This document shows, in pieces, positions 35,604 to 43,733 of a stretch of 48,749 nt of DNA. The stretch is from Pseudomonadota bacterium (GTDB lineage: Bacteria > Pseudomonadota > Gammaproteobacteria > Burkholderiales > Thiobacillaceae). The notes under the pieces were generated by a model, which was given only the letters and a program-made list of their open reading frames with translations, had not been told where the DNA came from and ran no database searches. The number at the start of each line of letters is the position of its first letter. Within the stretch, counting starts at the first letter, position 1. A program made the translations under genes and the position numbers. The stretch spans positions 1 to 48,749 of the forward strand of contig JAUXXW010000052.1 of assembly GCA_030684775.1 (NCBI GenBank), given 5' to 3'.

Positions 35604-36274
35604 GCCGGCGCTTCCCCGCACTCCTTGACCATACCCTCCAGATAAGCCGCATGCGACGCGCATTCCGCAACATCCGCGCGCAACACCTTGAGCACGCCGC
35701 GCCGCACCAGGGTGGCGGCCTCGGTTTGAGCCGGGGTGGCGATGTCGATGCCCAGGGTCTCCTGGCCACGGGTCATCGCCAAATACACCTCGGCGAGCAA
35801 TTGCGCGTCGAGCAGGGCGCCGTGGAAGGCGCGCCCGGAGTTGTCCACTTCGTAGCGCCGGCACAGCGCGTCCAGATTGTTCTTCTGGCCGGGGTGCAAG
35901 CCCTTGGCCATCTTCAGGGTATCCAGCACCGTGCAGTAACGCTTGACCGGCCCGTCTTTCAGTTTCGCCAGTTCGGCATTGAGAAAACCCACGTCGAACG
36001 GTGCGTTGTGGATGACCAGTTCGGCATCGCGCACAAATTCCAGGAACTCCGGCGCGATGTCGGCGAAACGCGGCTTGTCGGCCAGAAATTCGTTGGTCAG
36101 GCCATGCACCGCCATCGCGCCCGCGTCGATCTCGCGTTGCGGGTTGAGGTAGACATGGTAGGTAGCGCCGGTAGGCTGCCGATTGACGATCTCCAGAGCG
36201 CCGATCTCGATCACTCGATGCCCCTGCGCCGGGTCCAGGCCCGTGGTTTCGGTATCCAGCACGATCTGGCGCAT
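35597..36274 (-). CDS. dnaQ: DNA polymerase III epsilon subunit (3'-5' proofreading exonuclease)
   Basis: 225 residues (E. coli 243). DEDDh exonuclease: Asp7/Glu9 in VLDTETTGLD, Asp in NAPFDVGFLN, and His/Asp in FHGALLDAQLLAEVYL. The C-terminal 40 residues differ from the E. coli clamp-binding tail. The start codon shares one base with the rnhA stop (TGATG), so the two are coupled, while its stop overlaps the start of a TonB-receptor remnant. Confidence 0.95.
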   Translation of the reverse strand: MRQIVLDTETTGLDPAQGHRVIEIGALEIVNRQPTGATYHVYLNPQREIDAGAMAVHGLTNEFLADKPRFADIAPEFLEFVRDAELVIHNAPFDVGFLNAELAKLKDGPVKRYCTVLDTLKMAKGLHPGQKNNLDALCRRYEVDNSGRAFHGALLDAQLLAEVYLAMTRGQETLGIDIATPAQTEAATLVRRGVLKVLRADVAECASHAAYLEGMVKECGEAPAW

Positions 36275-36729
36275 CAGTTCTTCCCCTGCAAAGCGATCTG
36301 CACGCCTTCGTTGGCCAGCTCGTCGGCGCGTTCATTTTCCGGGTGGCCGGCATGGCCCTTGACCCAGAGCCATTCGATGCGGTGGCGCGCCGCCTGCTCG
36401 GACAACTCGCGCCATAAATCCTGGTTCTTCACCGCGCTGCCCCCCGCAGTCTTCCAGCCGCGCCGAATCCAGTTCGGCATCCACTCCGAGATGCCCTGCT
36501 GCACATATTTCGAGTCGGTATGCACGCGCACCTGGCAATGCCGGTTAAGCGTCTTCAAGCCCTCGATCACCGCTTGCAACTCCATGCGGTTGTTGGTGGT
36601 GTCGCGTGCGCCGCCACACAAGGTCTTTTCCACCTCGCCGAAACGTAGCAACACGCCCCAACCACCAACGCCGGGATTGCCCTTGCAGGCGCCGTCGCTA
36701 TAAAGATCCACAATTTTTTCTTCAGCCAT
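36274..36729 (-). CDS. rnhA: Ribonuclease HI
   Basis: 151 residues (E. coli 155). Catalytic acidic residues appear in [28 protein letters not shown], and [12 protein letters not shown], with the His/Asp end region [17 protein letters not shown]. It degrades the RNA of RNA-DNA hybrids. Its ATG lies in a 48-base direct repeat that recurs 141 bases upstream, on the far side of a GTAG element. Confidence 0.96.
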   Translation of the reverse strand: MAEEKIVDLYSDGACKGNPGVGGWGVLLRFGEVEKTLCGGARDTTNNRMELQAVIEGLKTLNRHCQVRVHTDSKYVQQGISEWMPNWIRRGWKTAGGSAVKNQDLWRELSEQAARHRIEWLWVKGHAGHPENERADELANEGVQIALQGKN

Positions 36730-36764
36730 TTCTATTCAATGAGTTACGGGTTGAGCTGGCCCAG
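36717..36764. repeat. 48-base direct duplication flanking a GTAG element (partner 36858-36905)
   Basis: Bases 36717-36764 recur at 36858-36905 with three mismatches, on both sides of the palindromic element 36769-36849. Each copy holds an ATGGCTGAAGAA (minus strand), the rnhA start, and the end of the upstream methyltransferase frame. The duplication leaves rnhA and the methyltransferase each with an intact end. Confidence 0.9.
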
Positions 36765-36768
36765 ATTT

Positions 36769-36849
36769 GTAGCCCGGATGCAGCGCAGCGGAATCCGGGG
36801 AATCGCACCACGTAATGCCCCGGATTCCGCTGCGCTGCATCCGGGCTAC
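36769..36849. repeat. GTAG-CCCGGAT palindromic element, copy 2
   Basis: GTAGCCCGGATGCAGCGC at the left and its inverse ending GCATCCGGGCTAC at the right, with inner AATCCGGGG/CCCCGGATT arms. Same family as the copy inside yheS. It lies between rnhA and the methyltransferase gene. Confidence 0.95.
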
Positions 36850-36862
36850 CAGTTTGGTTTCT

Positions 36863-37567
36863 TCAGCCATCTTTGTTCAATGAGTTACGGGTTGAGCTGG
36901 CCCAGGTCGGGCGCGGTAGCCAGTGCCCTTCCCACTTGGGTGCGATCAGGCGCATGCCATGCACACGCTTCACGGCATGAATCTGATAAACACCGCCGCC
37001 CAGCGCCCACCAGCGGTCTCCGGCGGCTTCCAGAAACGCGAAGCGTTTGATCCAGGCGGCATGTTCAAAAGGAGGGACGTAGCAGGCCATGCGCCCGCCG
37101 GCCAACTCGAAGCCGAGCAGAGCCAGCCAATCCTTGAGGCGGGTGAGGTGAATGAAACGCCCACGCCAGGGCCAATCGGTCGCATGGCGATTGAAGCTGC
37201 GCCGCAAACCCCACAGGCTCAGCGGGTTGAAGCCGGTAATCAGCAAACGGCCTTCCGGGCGCAACACCCGCTCTGCCTCGCGCAGCACCTGGTGCGGGTG
37301 GACGGAGAATTCCAGGACATGCGGCAACGCCAGCAGATCCAGGCTCTGGCTGGCGATCGGCAATTGCTCCGGAAGACAGCGCAGTTCGCCTTCTTCCAAC
37401 CCGCCGCAAAAGCGATGCGGCATACGATTGGCGCGCAGGCATTCCACACCGCAGTGGCCGACCTGCATGGCGTTGAAGCCGAACAGATCGACGCTGACGG
37501 CGTCGAACCAGGCCTGTTCCCGCGCCAGCACGTATTGACCCAACTCGCTATCGAACCATGTCCGCAC
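36863..37567 (-). CDS. SAM-dependent methyltransferase, YafS-like
   Basis: 234 residues from GTG 37567, chosen because AGGA lies about 10 bases upstream and the N-terminus then matches YafS length (240); longer frames would run into gloB. It is a class I methyltransferase with a weak motif I region (GFNAMQVGHCG) and LPIASQSLDLLALPHVLEFSVHPHQVLREAERVLRPEGRLLITGFNPLSLWGLRR, typical of Methyltransf_11. The substrate is unknown. Position between gloB and rnhA is that of E. coli yafS. Its 3' end lies in the 48-base duplication, and its stop overlaps a relic copy of the rnhA start. Confidence 0.85.
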   Translation of the reverse strand: MRTWFDSELGQYVLAREQAWFDAVSVDLFGFNAMQVGHCGVECLRANRMPHRFCGGLEEGELRCLPEQLPIASQSLDLLALPHVLEFSVHPHQVLREAERVLRPEGRLLITGFNPLSLWGLRRSFNRHATDWPWRGRFIHLTRLKDWLALLGFELAGGRMACYVPPFEHAAWIKRFAFLEAAGDRWWALGGGVYQIHAVKRVHGMRLIAPKWEGHWLPRPTWASSTRNSLNKDG

Positions 37568-37606
37568 TGATTGACGTCCTGGAAAACCTGACGGGACAAT
37601 GCCCGC

Positions 37607-38497
37607 ATGAAAGTGACAGCCATCCCCGCGTTCCGGGACAACTATGTGTGGGCCATCCACGACGACCATTCGGCAATCCTGGTCGACCCCGGAGAAGCCG
37701 CGCCGATTTTAGCTTGGCTTGAGCGATGGCAACGTCATCCTGTCGCCATCCTGGTGACGCATCACCATGCCGATCATGTCGGCGGCATCCGCGAAATCAC
37801 CGCGCGGTATGCCATCCCCGTCTACGGCCCGGGCAATGAAACCATTCCCGGCAGGACACATCCGCTGCTGGGCGGGGAAACCGTCCAGATAAATGAACTC
37901 GGCCTCGCCTTCCAGGTGCTCGCCACGCCCGGCCACACCCTGGGCCATCTCTGTTACTTTCAAAGTCGCGCCAGCGACTCTCGACGCTCCCCTCTCCCTC
38001 TGGGTGAGGGGTTGGGGTTGAGGGAACCGTTCATGGCCGAGCACGAAACGTTCATGAACGGGGGCGGCCAGCCGGCTATGAACGGTTACGGCCACGGCGC
38101 CCTGTTCTGCGGCGACACCCTGTTTTCCTGCGGTTGCGGCCGCCTGTTCGAAGGCACGCCGGCGCAAATGCATGCCTCGCTCAGCCGCATCAAGGCGCTA
38201 CCGGCGGAGACCCTGGTCTACTGCGCGCACGAGTACACGCTGGAAAACCTTGATTTCGCCCTGGCGGTGGAACCGAACAATCCCGCCCTGCAAACCCGTC
38301 TGGCGGAAGTGCGTGGCCTGCGCGGGCAGGGAATACCCAGTCTGCCGGTCAGTTTGAGCACGGAAATCGCCACCAACCCCTTCCTGCGTTTTGATGAACC
38401 GAGCGTGATTGTTGCGGCAGCGCAACATGCCGAACACCCCGTCCAACCCGGCCTGGAGGCCTTCACCACGGTGCGAGCCTGGCGAGATGGCTACTGA
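37607..38497 (+). CDS. gloB: Hydroxyacylglutathione hydrolase (glyoxalase II)
   Basis: 296 residues, about 40 longer than usual (250-258). Metallo-beta-lactamase fold with THHHADH at 51-57, PGHTLGH at 108-114 and CGDTLFSCGCGRLFEG at 168-182. The C-terminal HAGH-type half has YCAHEYTLENLDFA and PSLPVSLSTEIATNPFLR. It hydrolyses S-lactoylglutathione to lactate and glutathione. The extra residues, about 120-161, include SPLPLGEGLGLRE from a palindromic repeat and lie on a loop between two metal-ligand motifs. Divergent from the methyltransferase with only 39 bases between them. Confidence 0.95.
   Translation: MKVTAIPAFRDNYVWAIHDDHSAILVDPGEAAPILAWLERWQRHPVAILVTHHHADHVGGIREITARYAIPVYGPGNETIPGRTHPLLGGETVQINELGLAFQVLATPGHTLGHLCYFQSRASDSRRSPLPLGEGLGLREPFMAEHETFMNGGGQPAMNGYGHGALFCGDTLFSCGCGRLFEGTPAQMHASLSRIKALPAETLVYCAHEYTLENLDFALAVEPNNPALQTRLAEVRGLRGQGIPSLPVSLSTEIATNPFLRFDEPSVIVAAAQHAEHPVQPGLEAFTTVRAWRDGY
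37989..38024. repeat. CCTCTCCC-type element inside gloB
   Basis: CCCCTCTCCCTCTGGGTGAG followed by GGGTTGGGGTTGAGGG resembles the cysS insert (SPLPxGEGxGxR peptide in both) and forms an imperfect hairpin. Read in frame by gloB. Confidence 0.75.
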
Positions 38498-38545
38498 GCG
38501 CATTCCCCCGTCGCATCCCTTTTTCAATCAGAACAGCCACTTGCA

Positions 38546-38574
38546 TTGAGCCCCCCGGCCCTGGCCGGTAAAAT
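38546..38574 (+). promoter_or_regulatory. Sigma-70 promoter of mltD
   Basis: TTGAGC, exactly 17 bases, then TAAAAT. The start would be near 38581, leaving a leader of about 73 bases before the mltD ATG. The rest of 38498-38653 holds no gene. Confidence 0.6.
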
Positions 38575-38653
38575 GCGGTCTCGTTCAAGGTTCTGCGACT
38601 CGTGCCGATATAGGCCTGGTGCCTTGTCGCCCGACCCTTAACCGCCCCACCCC

Positions 38654-39961
38654 ATGCCCCCGAACCGACGTTTACTCCCCCTCATTTTCCTTTTCCTCGG
38701 CCTGGCCGCGTCCGTGGCGCCGGCACTTGCCGAGACTGGAAATCAAACCCCGGCCCTGAAGGTCAGCTATGCCTTGTCCGCCCCTCCCGTGGAGCAACAG
38801 GGCGTTCTCTGGCGACGTATCCGGTCCGGCTTCAGCCTGGGCGAATCCAACCCCGCCCTCACCCGCGTGCACGAAGAATGGTTCCGCAAGCACCCAAGCT
38901 ACCTCGAACGAGGCGCCGAGCGCAGCCGCCTGTATCTCTATTTCATCGTCGAGGAAGTGGAAAAGCGCGGCATACCGATGGAGATCGCCCTGCTGCCCAT
39001 GATCGAGTCGGCCTATAACCCGCTGGCGTTGTCGCCGATGAAAGCCTCCGGCCTCTGGCAGTTCATCCCCTCCACCGGCAAGGTCTACGGCCTCAAACAA
39101 AATGCCTGGTATGACGGCCGCCGCGACGTGCTCACCGCCACCCGCGCCGCGCTCGATCATCTGGAAGACCTACACGCCAAATTCGGCGACTGGGAATTGG
39201 CGCTGGCCGCCTACAACTGCGGCGAAGGCTGCGTGGCGCGCGCGCAGTCGCGTCGGAAAGGCAAGTCCACCGACTACGCCAGCCTGAAACTCCCCACGGA
39301 AACCCGCCACTACGTTCCCAAACTGATCGCCGTGCGCAACATCGTGCTCGATCCGCAACGTTTCGACATCGCTCTGCAAGAAGTGGCCAACGAACCTTAT
39401 TTCATGCAGGTCAAGCTGAGCCAGCCGATGGAAGCAAAACAGGCCGCGCGCCTGGCGGACATGAACCTGGACGAATTTCTTTCCCTCAACCCCGGCTTTC
39501 AGCGCCGCGTCATCCACACCGACACACGCGGCGTCATGCTGCTGCCCACCGAGCGTGTGGAGACCTTCCAGTTCAACCTGCACCGCCAAGGCGTGGACAA
39601 GCTCAGCCTGCGCTCCTACCAGGCGAAACGCGGAGAAAGCGCCAGCAAGATCGCCGACCAATTCGGCGTGACGCCGGACTGGCTGAAGGTACACAACCCG
39701 GTCAAGTTCCATAAGGGCAAGGTTACCCAGGCACAGACCCTCCTGGTTCCCTCCAAAGTGAAAGTGGCCGGCACCCCGAAAATCCAATCCGCAGCCAAGG
39801 CAAAACGTCCGAGCATGCGCACCCACACCGTGCGCCGTGGCGACACCCTGGATCAGGTCGCCAAGCTATACAGCGTGCGGGTTACCGACATTCGCCGCTG
39901 GAATGAGGCGGCCGAGCCTCTCCAGCCCGGCGCCACCCTGGAAATTCCACTTTCCGGCTGA
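38654..39961 (+). CDS. mltD: Membrane-bound lytic murein transglycosylase D
   Basis: 435 residues. Signal peptide (about 1-26; no obvious lipobox Cys, unlike the E. coli lipoprotein). A Slt catalytic domain (about 105-225) follows with catalytic Glu118 in LLPMIESAYNPLALSPMKASGLWQF and LALAAYNCGEG. LysM modules lie near 320-365 (SYQAKRGESASKIADQFGV) and 392-434 (THTVRRGDTLDQVAKLYSV). It cleaves peptidoglycan strands to 1,6-anhydromuropeptides. It neighbours gloB as in E. coli. Convergent with the YhaN-like gene. Confidence 0.94.
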   Translation: MPPNRRLLPLIFLFLGLAASVAPALAETGNQTPALKVSYALSAPPVEQQGVLWRRIRSGFSLGESNPALTRVHEEWFRKHPSYLERGAERSRLYLYFIVEEVEKRGIPMEIALLPMIESAYNPLALSPMKASGLWQFIPSTGKVYGLKQNAWYDGRRDVLTATRAALDHLEDLHAKFGDWELALAAYNCGEGCVARAQSRRKGKSTDYASLKLPTETRHYVPKLIAVRNIVLDPQRFDIALQEVANEPYFMQVKLSQPMEAKQAARLADMNLDEFLSLNPGFQRRVIHTDTRGVMLLPTERVETFQFNLHRQGVDKLSLRSYQAKRGESASKIADQFGVTPDWLKVHNPVKFHKGKVTQAQTLLVPSKVKVAGTPKIQSAAKAKRPSMRTHTVRRGDTLDQVAKLYSVRVTDIRRWNEAAEPLQPGATLEIPLSG

Positions 39962-40002
39962 CCGCCGAATACCTCGCCGGCGGGCGATGCCTCGGACCGT
40001 GG

Positions 40003-43000
40003 CTACGCGAAACTTCCCTTGATTTCATGCAGGCACACGGCATCCGCTGGCAGGGTTTCGCGAGCCAGGTCGATCAGATGCCGATGGTGGGTGAACAGCA
40101 ACACCTGCGTGGTTCCGGCGAGATCGCGCAGCAGGGGCAGGATGGCGCGGGTGCGGTCGTCGTCGAAGGTAATCAGGAGATCGTCGAGGATGAGCGGCAT
40201 GGGCTCGTGGTTGGTCTGGTGCAATTCGATGGCGGCCAGGCGTAGCGCGAGAAAGAGCTGATCACGGGTGCCTTCGCTCATGCCCTCCACCGGCACGGCC
40301 ACCCCCTCTTTCATGCCGACCAGAACGGGGATGTCGTCTTCCGCATAGGTGGTGCCGAGGCTGTTGAAACTGCCGCCGGTCATCCGCTGGAACAAGGCCC
40401 CCGCCTTGACCAGCAGCGGCCCCTGATTGCGCGCGCGGAAGACCTCTATCTGGGCCTTCAGGAACTGGATGGCGAGACGCAGGCGCAGGTAACGGGCGGC
40501 GTCCCGACGCACCGTGGCGACGGCGTGGCGGGCGGTCTGCAAGTATTCGGCGGCTTCGGCGCCGCTGGTTTCCAGATGCGTTTTTGCATCTTCCGAGCGC
40601 GTCAGATTCTGGATGGCCTGTTCGCGCCGCGCTTCCCGATCCCGGATGCGGTCGGCCAGGTCTTCCCGTTCCGTCGCCAGGGTTTCACCGTCTTCTCCAC
40701 ACACACGCTCGATGAAGCTGTCCAGTGTCTCGCCGCGCGCCTGCACATGCAGAGCGGCGCGCAGACTGTCCTGGTCGGCGAGCAGCCGCCGGCGAATGGC
40801 AAGGTTGGCCAGCAGGCTTTGCAGGGCATTCATATCCGCCACCCCGGCCTGAACCAGCAGTGCCGTCAGGTCGTGGCGGGCCATTTCCGCGTCCTGTTCC
40901 ACGCGGGGTAGCTCGGCCGTCAGTTGCTCCAGGTCTTCTTCGACCAGGCTGCGTCGGGTTTGCAGGGCGCGGGCTTGGGAAAGTGTGTCTCCCAGGGCAT
41001 TGACCTGGATTTCGGCGCCGGCGTCTGTGGAAATCCCCCCTTCCCCCCCTTTGGCAAAGGGGGGGACTGTTACCGCCACCACGAGCGCCCGAGCCTGGCG
41101 CTCATAGGCCGCCAGCGCATTGTGCCGTTCCGTCAGCGCGGTACTCAGACGGGTCCAGGCATCGTATCGCGTGACCAGTTCGAGGCGGGCGTCGAGCAGG
41201 TGCAGGGCGGTTTCCGGACGATGTTCGCCTCCGTGCCGGTTATCGCGCCAGCGGGTTTGTGCCTGAACCAGCGTGCTTTCGATCTGTGGCCGTTGCCGCG
41301 CCAAAACTTCGGTTTCGCGCTGCAATTCAGATAAATCGGCCTCCAGGGCGCGGCGCTCGCCCAACACCTGGTCGGCGGCGCGCAGGCGGCGTTCCGCCAG
41401 CTCACGCAGTTCCGGCAAGCCGCCGTCGACGCCGTCCAGCAAGGGGCGCAGCAGGGCTTCGGCGGCGATGATGTCCCGCCGGGCGGCCTGAACTTGGTCG
41501 CGCAGGTCGCGCCAGGCTTCGTGGCGGCCACGGAATTCCAGCCATTGTTCACGCCATTCCAGCATTTCCGCGGGGCTGGAGGCGGCCAGGCCGCTGGCTT
41601 GCCAGAGCGCGTTCCAGTCGCGCAGCCAGGTCTGGCGGGCGTGGTCCAGGCGCAGCCTTTCTTCCTGTTGTTCCTGGTGGGTGGCTTCGCCTTCCCGGAT
41701 TTGCCAACGCAGTTCTTCCGCCTGGGCGACGGCATCCGCCTCTTCGCGCAAGCGGTCGGCCAGGGCATCGGCTTGCCGCACGGCGACCGGGTAGGACTCG
41801 GCCAGGGGGGCATCATCCCAGGCTTGTTCCGGGGCGCCTTCGCGCCAGCAGGCCAGCACCTGTCGCCAGCCATCGTCACGATGCGCGCGTGCCTGGGCAA
41901 GATCGTCGTGTGTAGGCAGGATGCCGCGTGCCTCCAAGCGTTCCAGCTTGGTCTTCATCTCGCGCAGGCTTTTCGCCGTTTTCCGCACCGCTTCGTCCAG
42001 TTGCCGCGCGCGCGTCGCCAGATCGGCGGCGGCGGCGTCGAACTCGCGCAGCCGCGAAGCGGCGGGCAACGCCAGGGCATAGGCCGCGGCCGGGTCGGCG
42101 GGCGCGCCGACCAACAATGGCTGTTGGCTCGCCAGACGCCGGGACAGGTTTTCCAGCGCGGCCTCCTTGCCGGCCAGGTCGAACGCGGCGGCGGGCGCGG
42201 CGACCGCCTGAGCCTCGCGTAACGCGAAGGCATCGGTTTGTGGCAGCAAGGCCAGACGGGCGCGCGTCTTTTCGAGTTCGGCGGCAAGTCGCGCGGCCGC
42301 GAGCCGCTGTTCCTCTCCCGCCCGTTCGGCGTCCACCAGGGCGGTGGCGGCCTCGCGCAGCGCCAGTTCTTCGGCGAGGGGAATACGCAAATCGGCGATG
42401 TCGGCGGGTTCCGCGTGCAATCCAAGGCGCAACAGACCGGCACGCAAGCCGGCTTCCACTTGTTCAGCCTCCGCCCTGTCCACCGAAAGCGCGTCGCGGC
42501 CCTGCCTGTAGACGGCAAGGCCCTCCGCCAGGGCAACGATTTCGGCCGCGTGGGCAAGCACCTCCGCGCGCGGCGTGAGGGTATCGCGACGGGTGGTCAG
42601 ATCGCCGATGCGCTGTTTCAGGCTCTCAAGCGTCCGTTCGGTCTGAACGAGCCTGTTCTGGGCGGCTTCCACCTCCTTCGCGAAGTCGTCGGACAGGGCC
42701 GGCAGCCGCGGCAGTTCACCGAGGCGCGCTTCCGTTTCGCGCAACCGGCCCAGCGTGGGCAGCGCGTCCAGGCAACGGCCCAGCCAATCCTGGCGGCCAC
42801 GCAGGGTGTGCAGTTCGGCATCCAGCTCGTGCTTTGCGCGCCGCGCGTCTTCGAGCTCGCGCAGAGTGATTTCCCAGGTTTCCGGCTTGACCCGGGTCTG
42901 CTTGCTGTTGCGCAGGGCCTCGTCGTGGATGTCCAGCGCGGGGCGGATGCTGGCGTTTTTCCAGGCTTTGCCATCGAACAGCTTGCGTGCTTCTTCGTTC

Positions 43001-43494
43001 AAGCCCTCCAGCACGCGATGAACCGGCGTGCCGGCCAGGCTGGCCGAGAACAGCGCCTGGCCGAGATCGCCCTTGCCTTGCAACAGGTCGTGGGCGCCCT
43101 GGCGCAGTTCATCCGAGCCGAGGCCGAACATGGTGGTGAAAAAAGTTCGATCCACCGGGCCGAGGAAGGGGGCCAGGGCGTCGTCCGGCAGCGCCTGCCC
43201 CGCCGCGTCGAGCAGGGTGTTGCGCAGCCCCTTGCGCCGCTGCGCGACGATACGCCGGCCGGACTGGTTCTCGATTTCGGCGCTGATGCGCAGGTCCTTG
43301 TAATCGTGCAGGAAATTGTCCGGCGTCTGGGTATGGATGCCGTAGAGCAGATCGCGGATGGCACGCAGCAGGGAGCTTTTTCCCGCTTCGTTGCGACCGT
43401 AGATCAGGTGGAAATCGGCGCCGCCGGAGGAAAACTCCAGCGCCAGATCGGTGAACGGGCCGTAGGCGGGGATGGCGAGGCGGCGGAATCTCAT
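40003..43494 (-). CDS. YhaN-like SMC/AAA ATPase, partner of the YhaO-like nuclease
   Basis: 1163 residues. N-terminal half-ATPase MRFRRLAIPAYGPFTDLALEF with Walker A GRNEAGKSS at about 34-42 and LRAIRDLLYGI. Long coiled coils (about 210-1010) follow. The C-terminal half has GGSFNSLG, the signature MSEGTRDQLFLALRLAAIEL and Walker B MPLILDDLLITFDDDR plus HHRHLIDLA. This is SbcC/Rad50-like organisation of the AAA_27/YhaN class; with the downstream-strand Mre11-like protein it should process DNA ends. A 226-bp MITE separates it from its partner. A C5T3 repeat is translated in frame at about 808-821 (VPPFAKGGEGGIS) inside the coiled coil. Confidence 0.9.
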   Translation of the reverse strand: MRFRRLAIPAYGPFTDLALEFSSGGADFHLIYGRNEAGKSSLLRAIRDLLYGIHTQTPDNFLHDYKDLRISAEIENQSGRRIVAQRRKGLRNTLLDAAGQALPDDALAPFLGPVDRTFFTTMFGLGSDELRQGAHDLLQGKGDLGQALFSASLAGTPVHRVLEGLNEEARKLFDGKAWKNASIRPALDIHDEALRNSKQTRVKPETWEITLRELEDARRAKHELDAELHTLRGRQDWLGRCLDALPTLGRLRETEARLGELPRLPALSDDFAKEVEAAQNRLVQTERTLESLKQRIGDLTTRRDTLTPRAEVLAHAAEIVALAEGLAVYRQGRDALSVDRAEAEQVEAGLRAGLLRLGLHAEPADIADLRIPLAEELALREAATALVDAERAGEEQRLAAARLAAELEKTRARLALLPQTDAFALREAQAVAAPAAAFDLAGKEAALENLSRRLASQQPLLVGAPADPAAAYALALPAASRLREFDAAAADLATRARQLDEAVRKTAKSLREMKTKLERLEARGILPTHDDLAQARAHRDDGWRQVLACWREGAPEQAWDDAPLAESYPVAVRQADALADRLREEADAVAQAEELRWQIREGEATHQEQQEERLRLDHARQTWLRDWNALWQASGLAASSPAEMLEWREQWLEFRGRHEAWRDLRDQVQAARRDIIAAEALLRPLLDGVDGGLPELRELAERRLRAADQVLGERRALEADLSELQRETEVLARQRPQIESTLVQAQTRWRDNRHGGEHRPETALHLLDARLELVTRYDAWTRLSTALTERHNALAAYERQARALVVAVTVPPFAKGGEGGISTDAGAEIQVNALGDTLSQARALQTRRSLVEEDLEQLTAELPRVEQDAEMARHDLTALLVQAGVADMNALQSLLANLAIRRRLLADQDSLRAALHVQARGETLDSFIERVCGEDGETLATEREDLADRIRDREARREQAIQNLTRSEDAKTHLETSGAEAAEYLQTARHAVATVRRDAARYLRLRLAIQFLKAQIEVFRARNQGPLLVKAGALFQRMTGGSFNSLGTTYAEDDIPVLVGMKEGVAVPVEGMSEGTRDQLFLALRLAAIELHQTNHEPMPLILDDLLITFDDDRTRAILPLLRDLAGTTQVLLFTHHRHLIDLARETLPADAVCLHEIKGSFA
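41031..41066. repeat. C5T3 hairpin, partial copy inside the YhaN-like gene
   Basis: One end of the C5T3 element (CCCCCCTTTGGCAAAGGGGG with an adjoining AAATCCCCCC) embedded in coding sequence and read on the minus strand as PPFAKGGEGGI. Related to 2912-3018 and 23018-23118. Confidence 0.85.
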
Positions 43495-43507
43495 GCGCGG
43501 CCTATGC

Positions 43508-43733
43508 CTAGTGTTGCGAACCAGAAATAACGAAACATGAAACGGCGTCTTTTGATGAAACCCCTAAGCGAAGGACTAAGCCGCCAAAAGACGGCGGCCA
43601 AGTCCCTGCTTTTTCCGCCATGCGTCGTTGCAGCCCCTTGCCGTATACCCCATACGGCAGCGGGTCTGCGCCTAGCCTGGCAAAAAAATCCATCCGTTTC
43701 ATTTGTTCCGCTATTTCTGGTTCGCAACACTAG
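43508..43733. mobile_element. 226-bp MITE with 22-bp perfect terminal inverted repeats
   Basis: Ends are CTAGTGTTGCGAACCAGAAA then TA, and the exact inverse. Both outermost bases are CTAG, which is self-complementary and may be a 4-bp target duplication. Inside are a TGCCGTAT-n5-ATACGGCA hairpin (43639-43659) and a 56-base segment shared with the GTAG element at 4723-4778. No transposase is encoded. It lies between the YhaO-like and YhaN-like genes, supplies the TAG stop codon of the former and ends 14 bases before the start of the latter. Confidence 0.9.

Noticed and set aside
35361-36353. Long minus-strand frame of 330 codons covering dnaQ
   Set aside because: Most of it is a Gly/Arg/Pro-rich shadow of dnaQ in another frame. 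Only its last 81 codons (35361-35603) are real, as a TonB-receptor remnant with its own start.
36923-37570. Plus-strand frame of 215 codons
   Set aside because: Antisense to the YafS-like methyltransferase, whose position and motifs are convincing.
42238-43530. Plus-strand frame of 430 codons
   Set aside because: It is antisense to the YhaN-like ATPase, with Gln/Gly/Arg-rich composition and no recognisable domain; high GC makes long antisense frames common.
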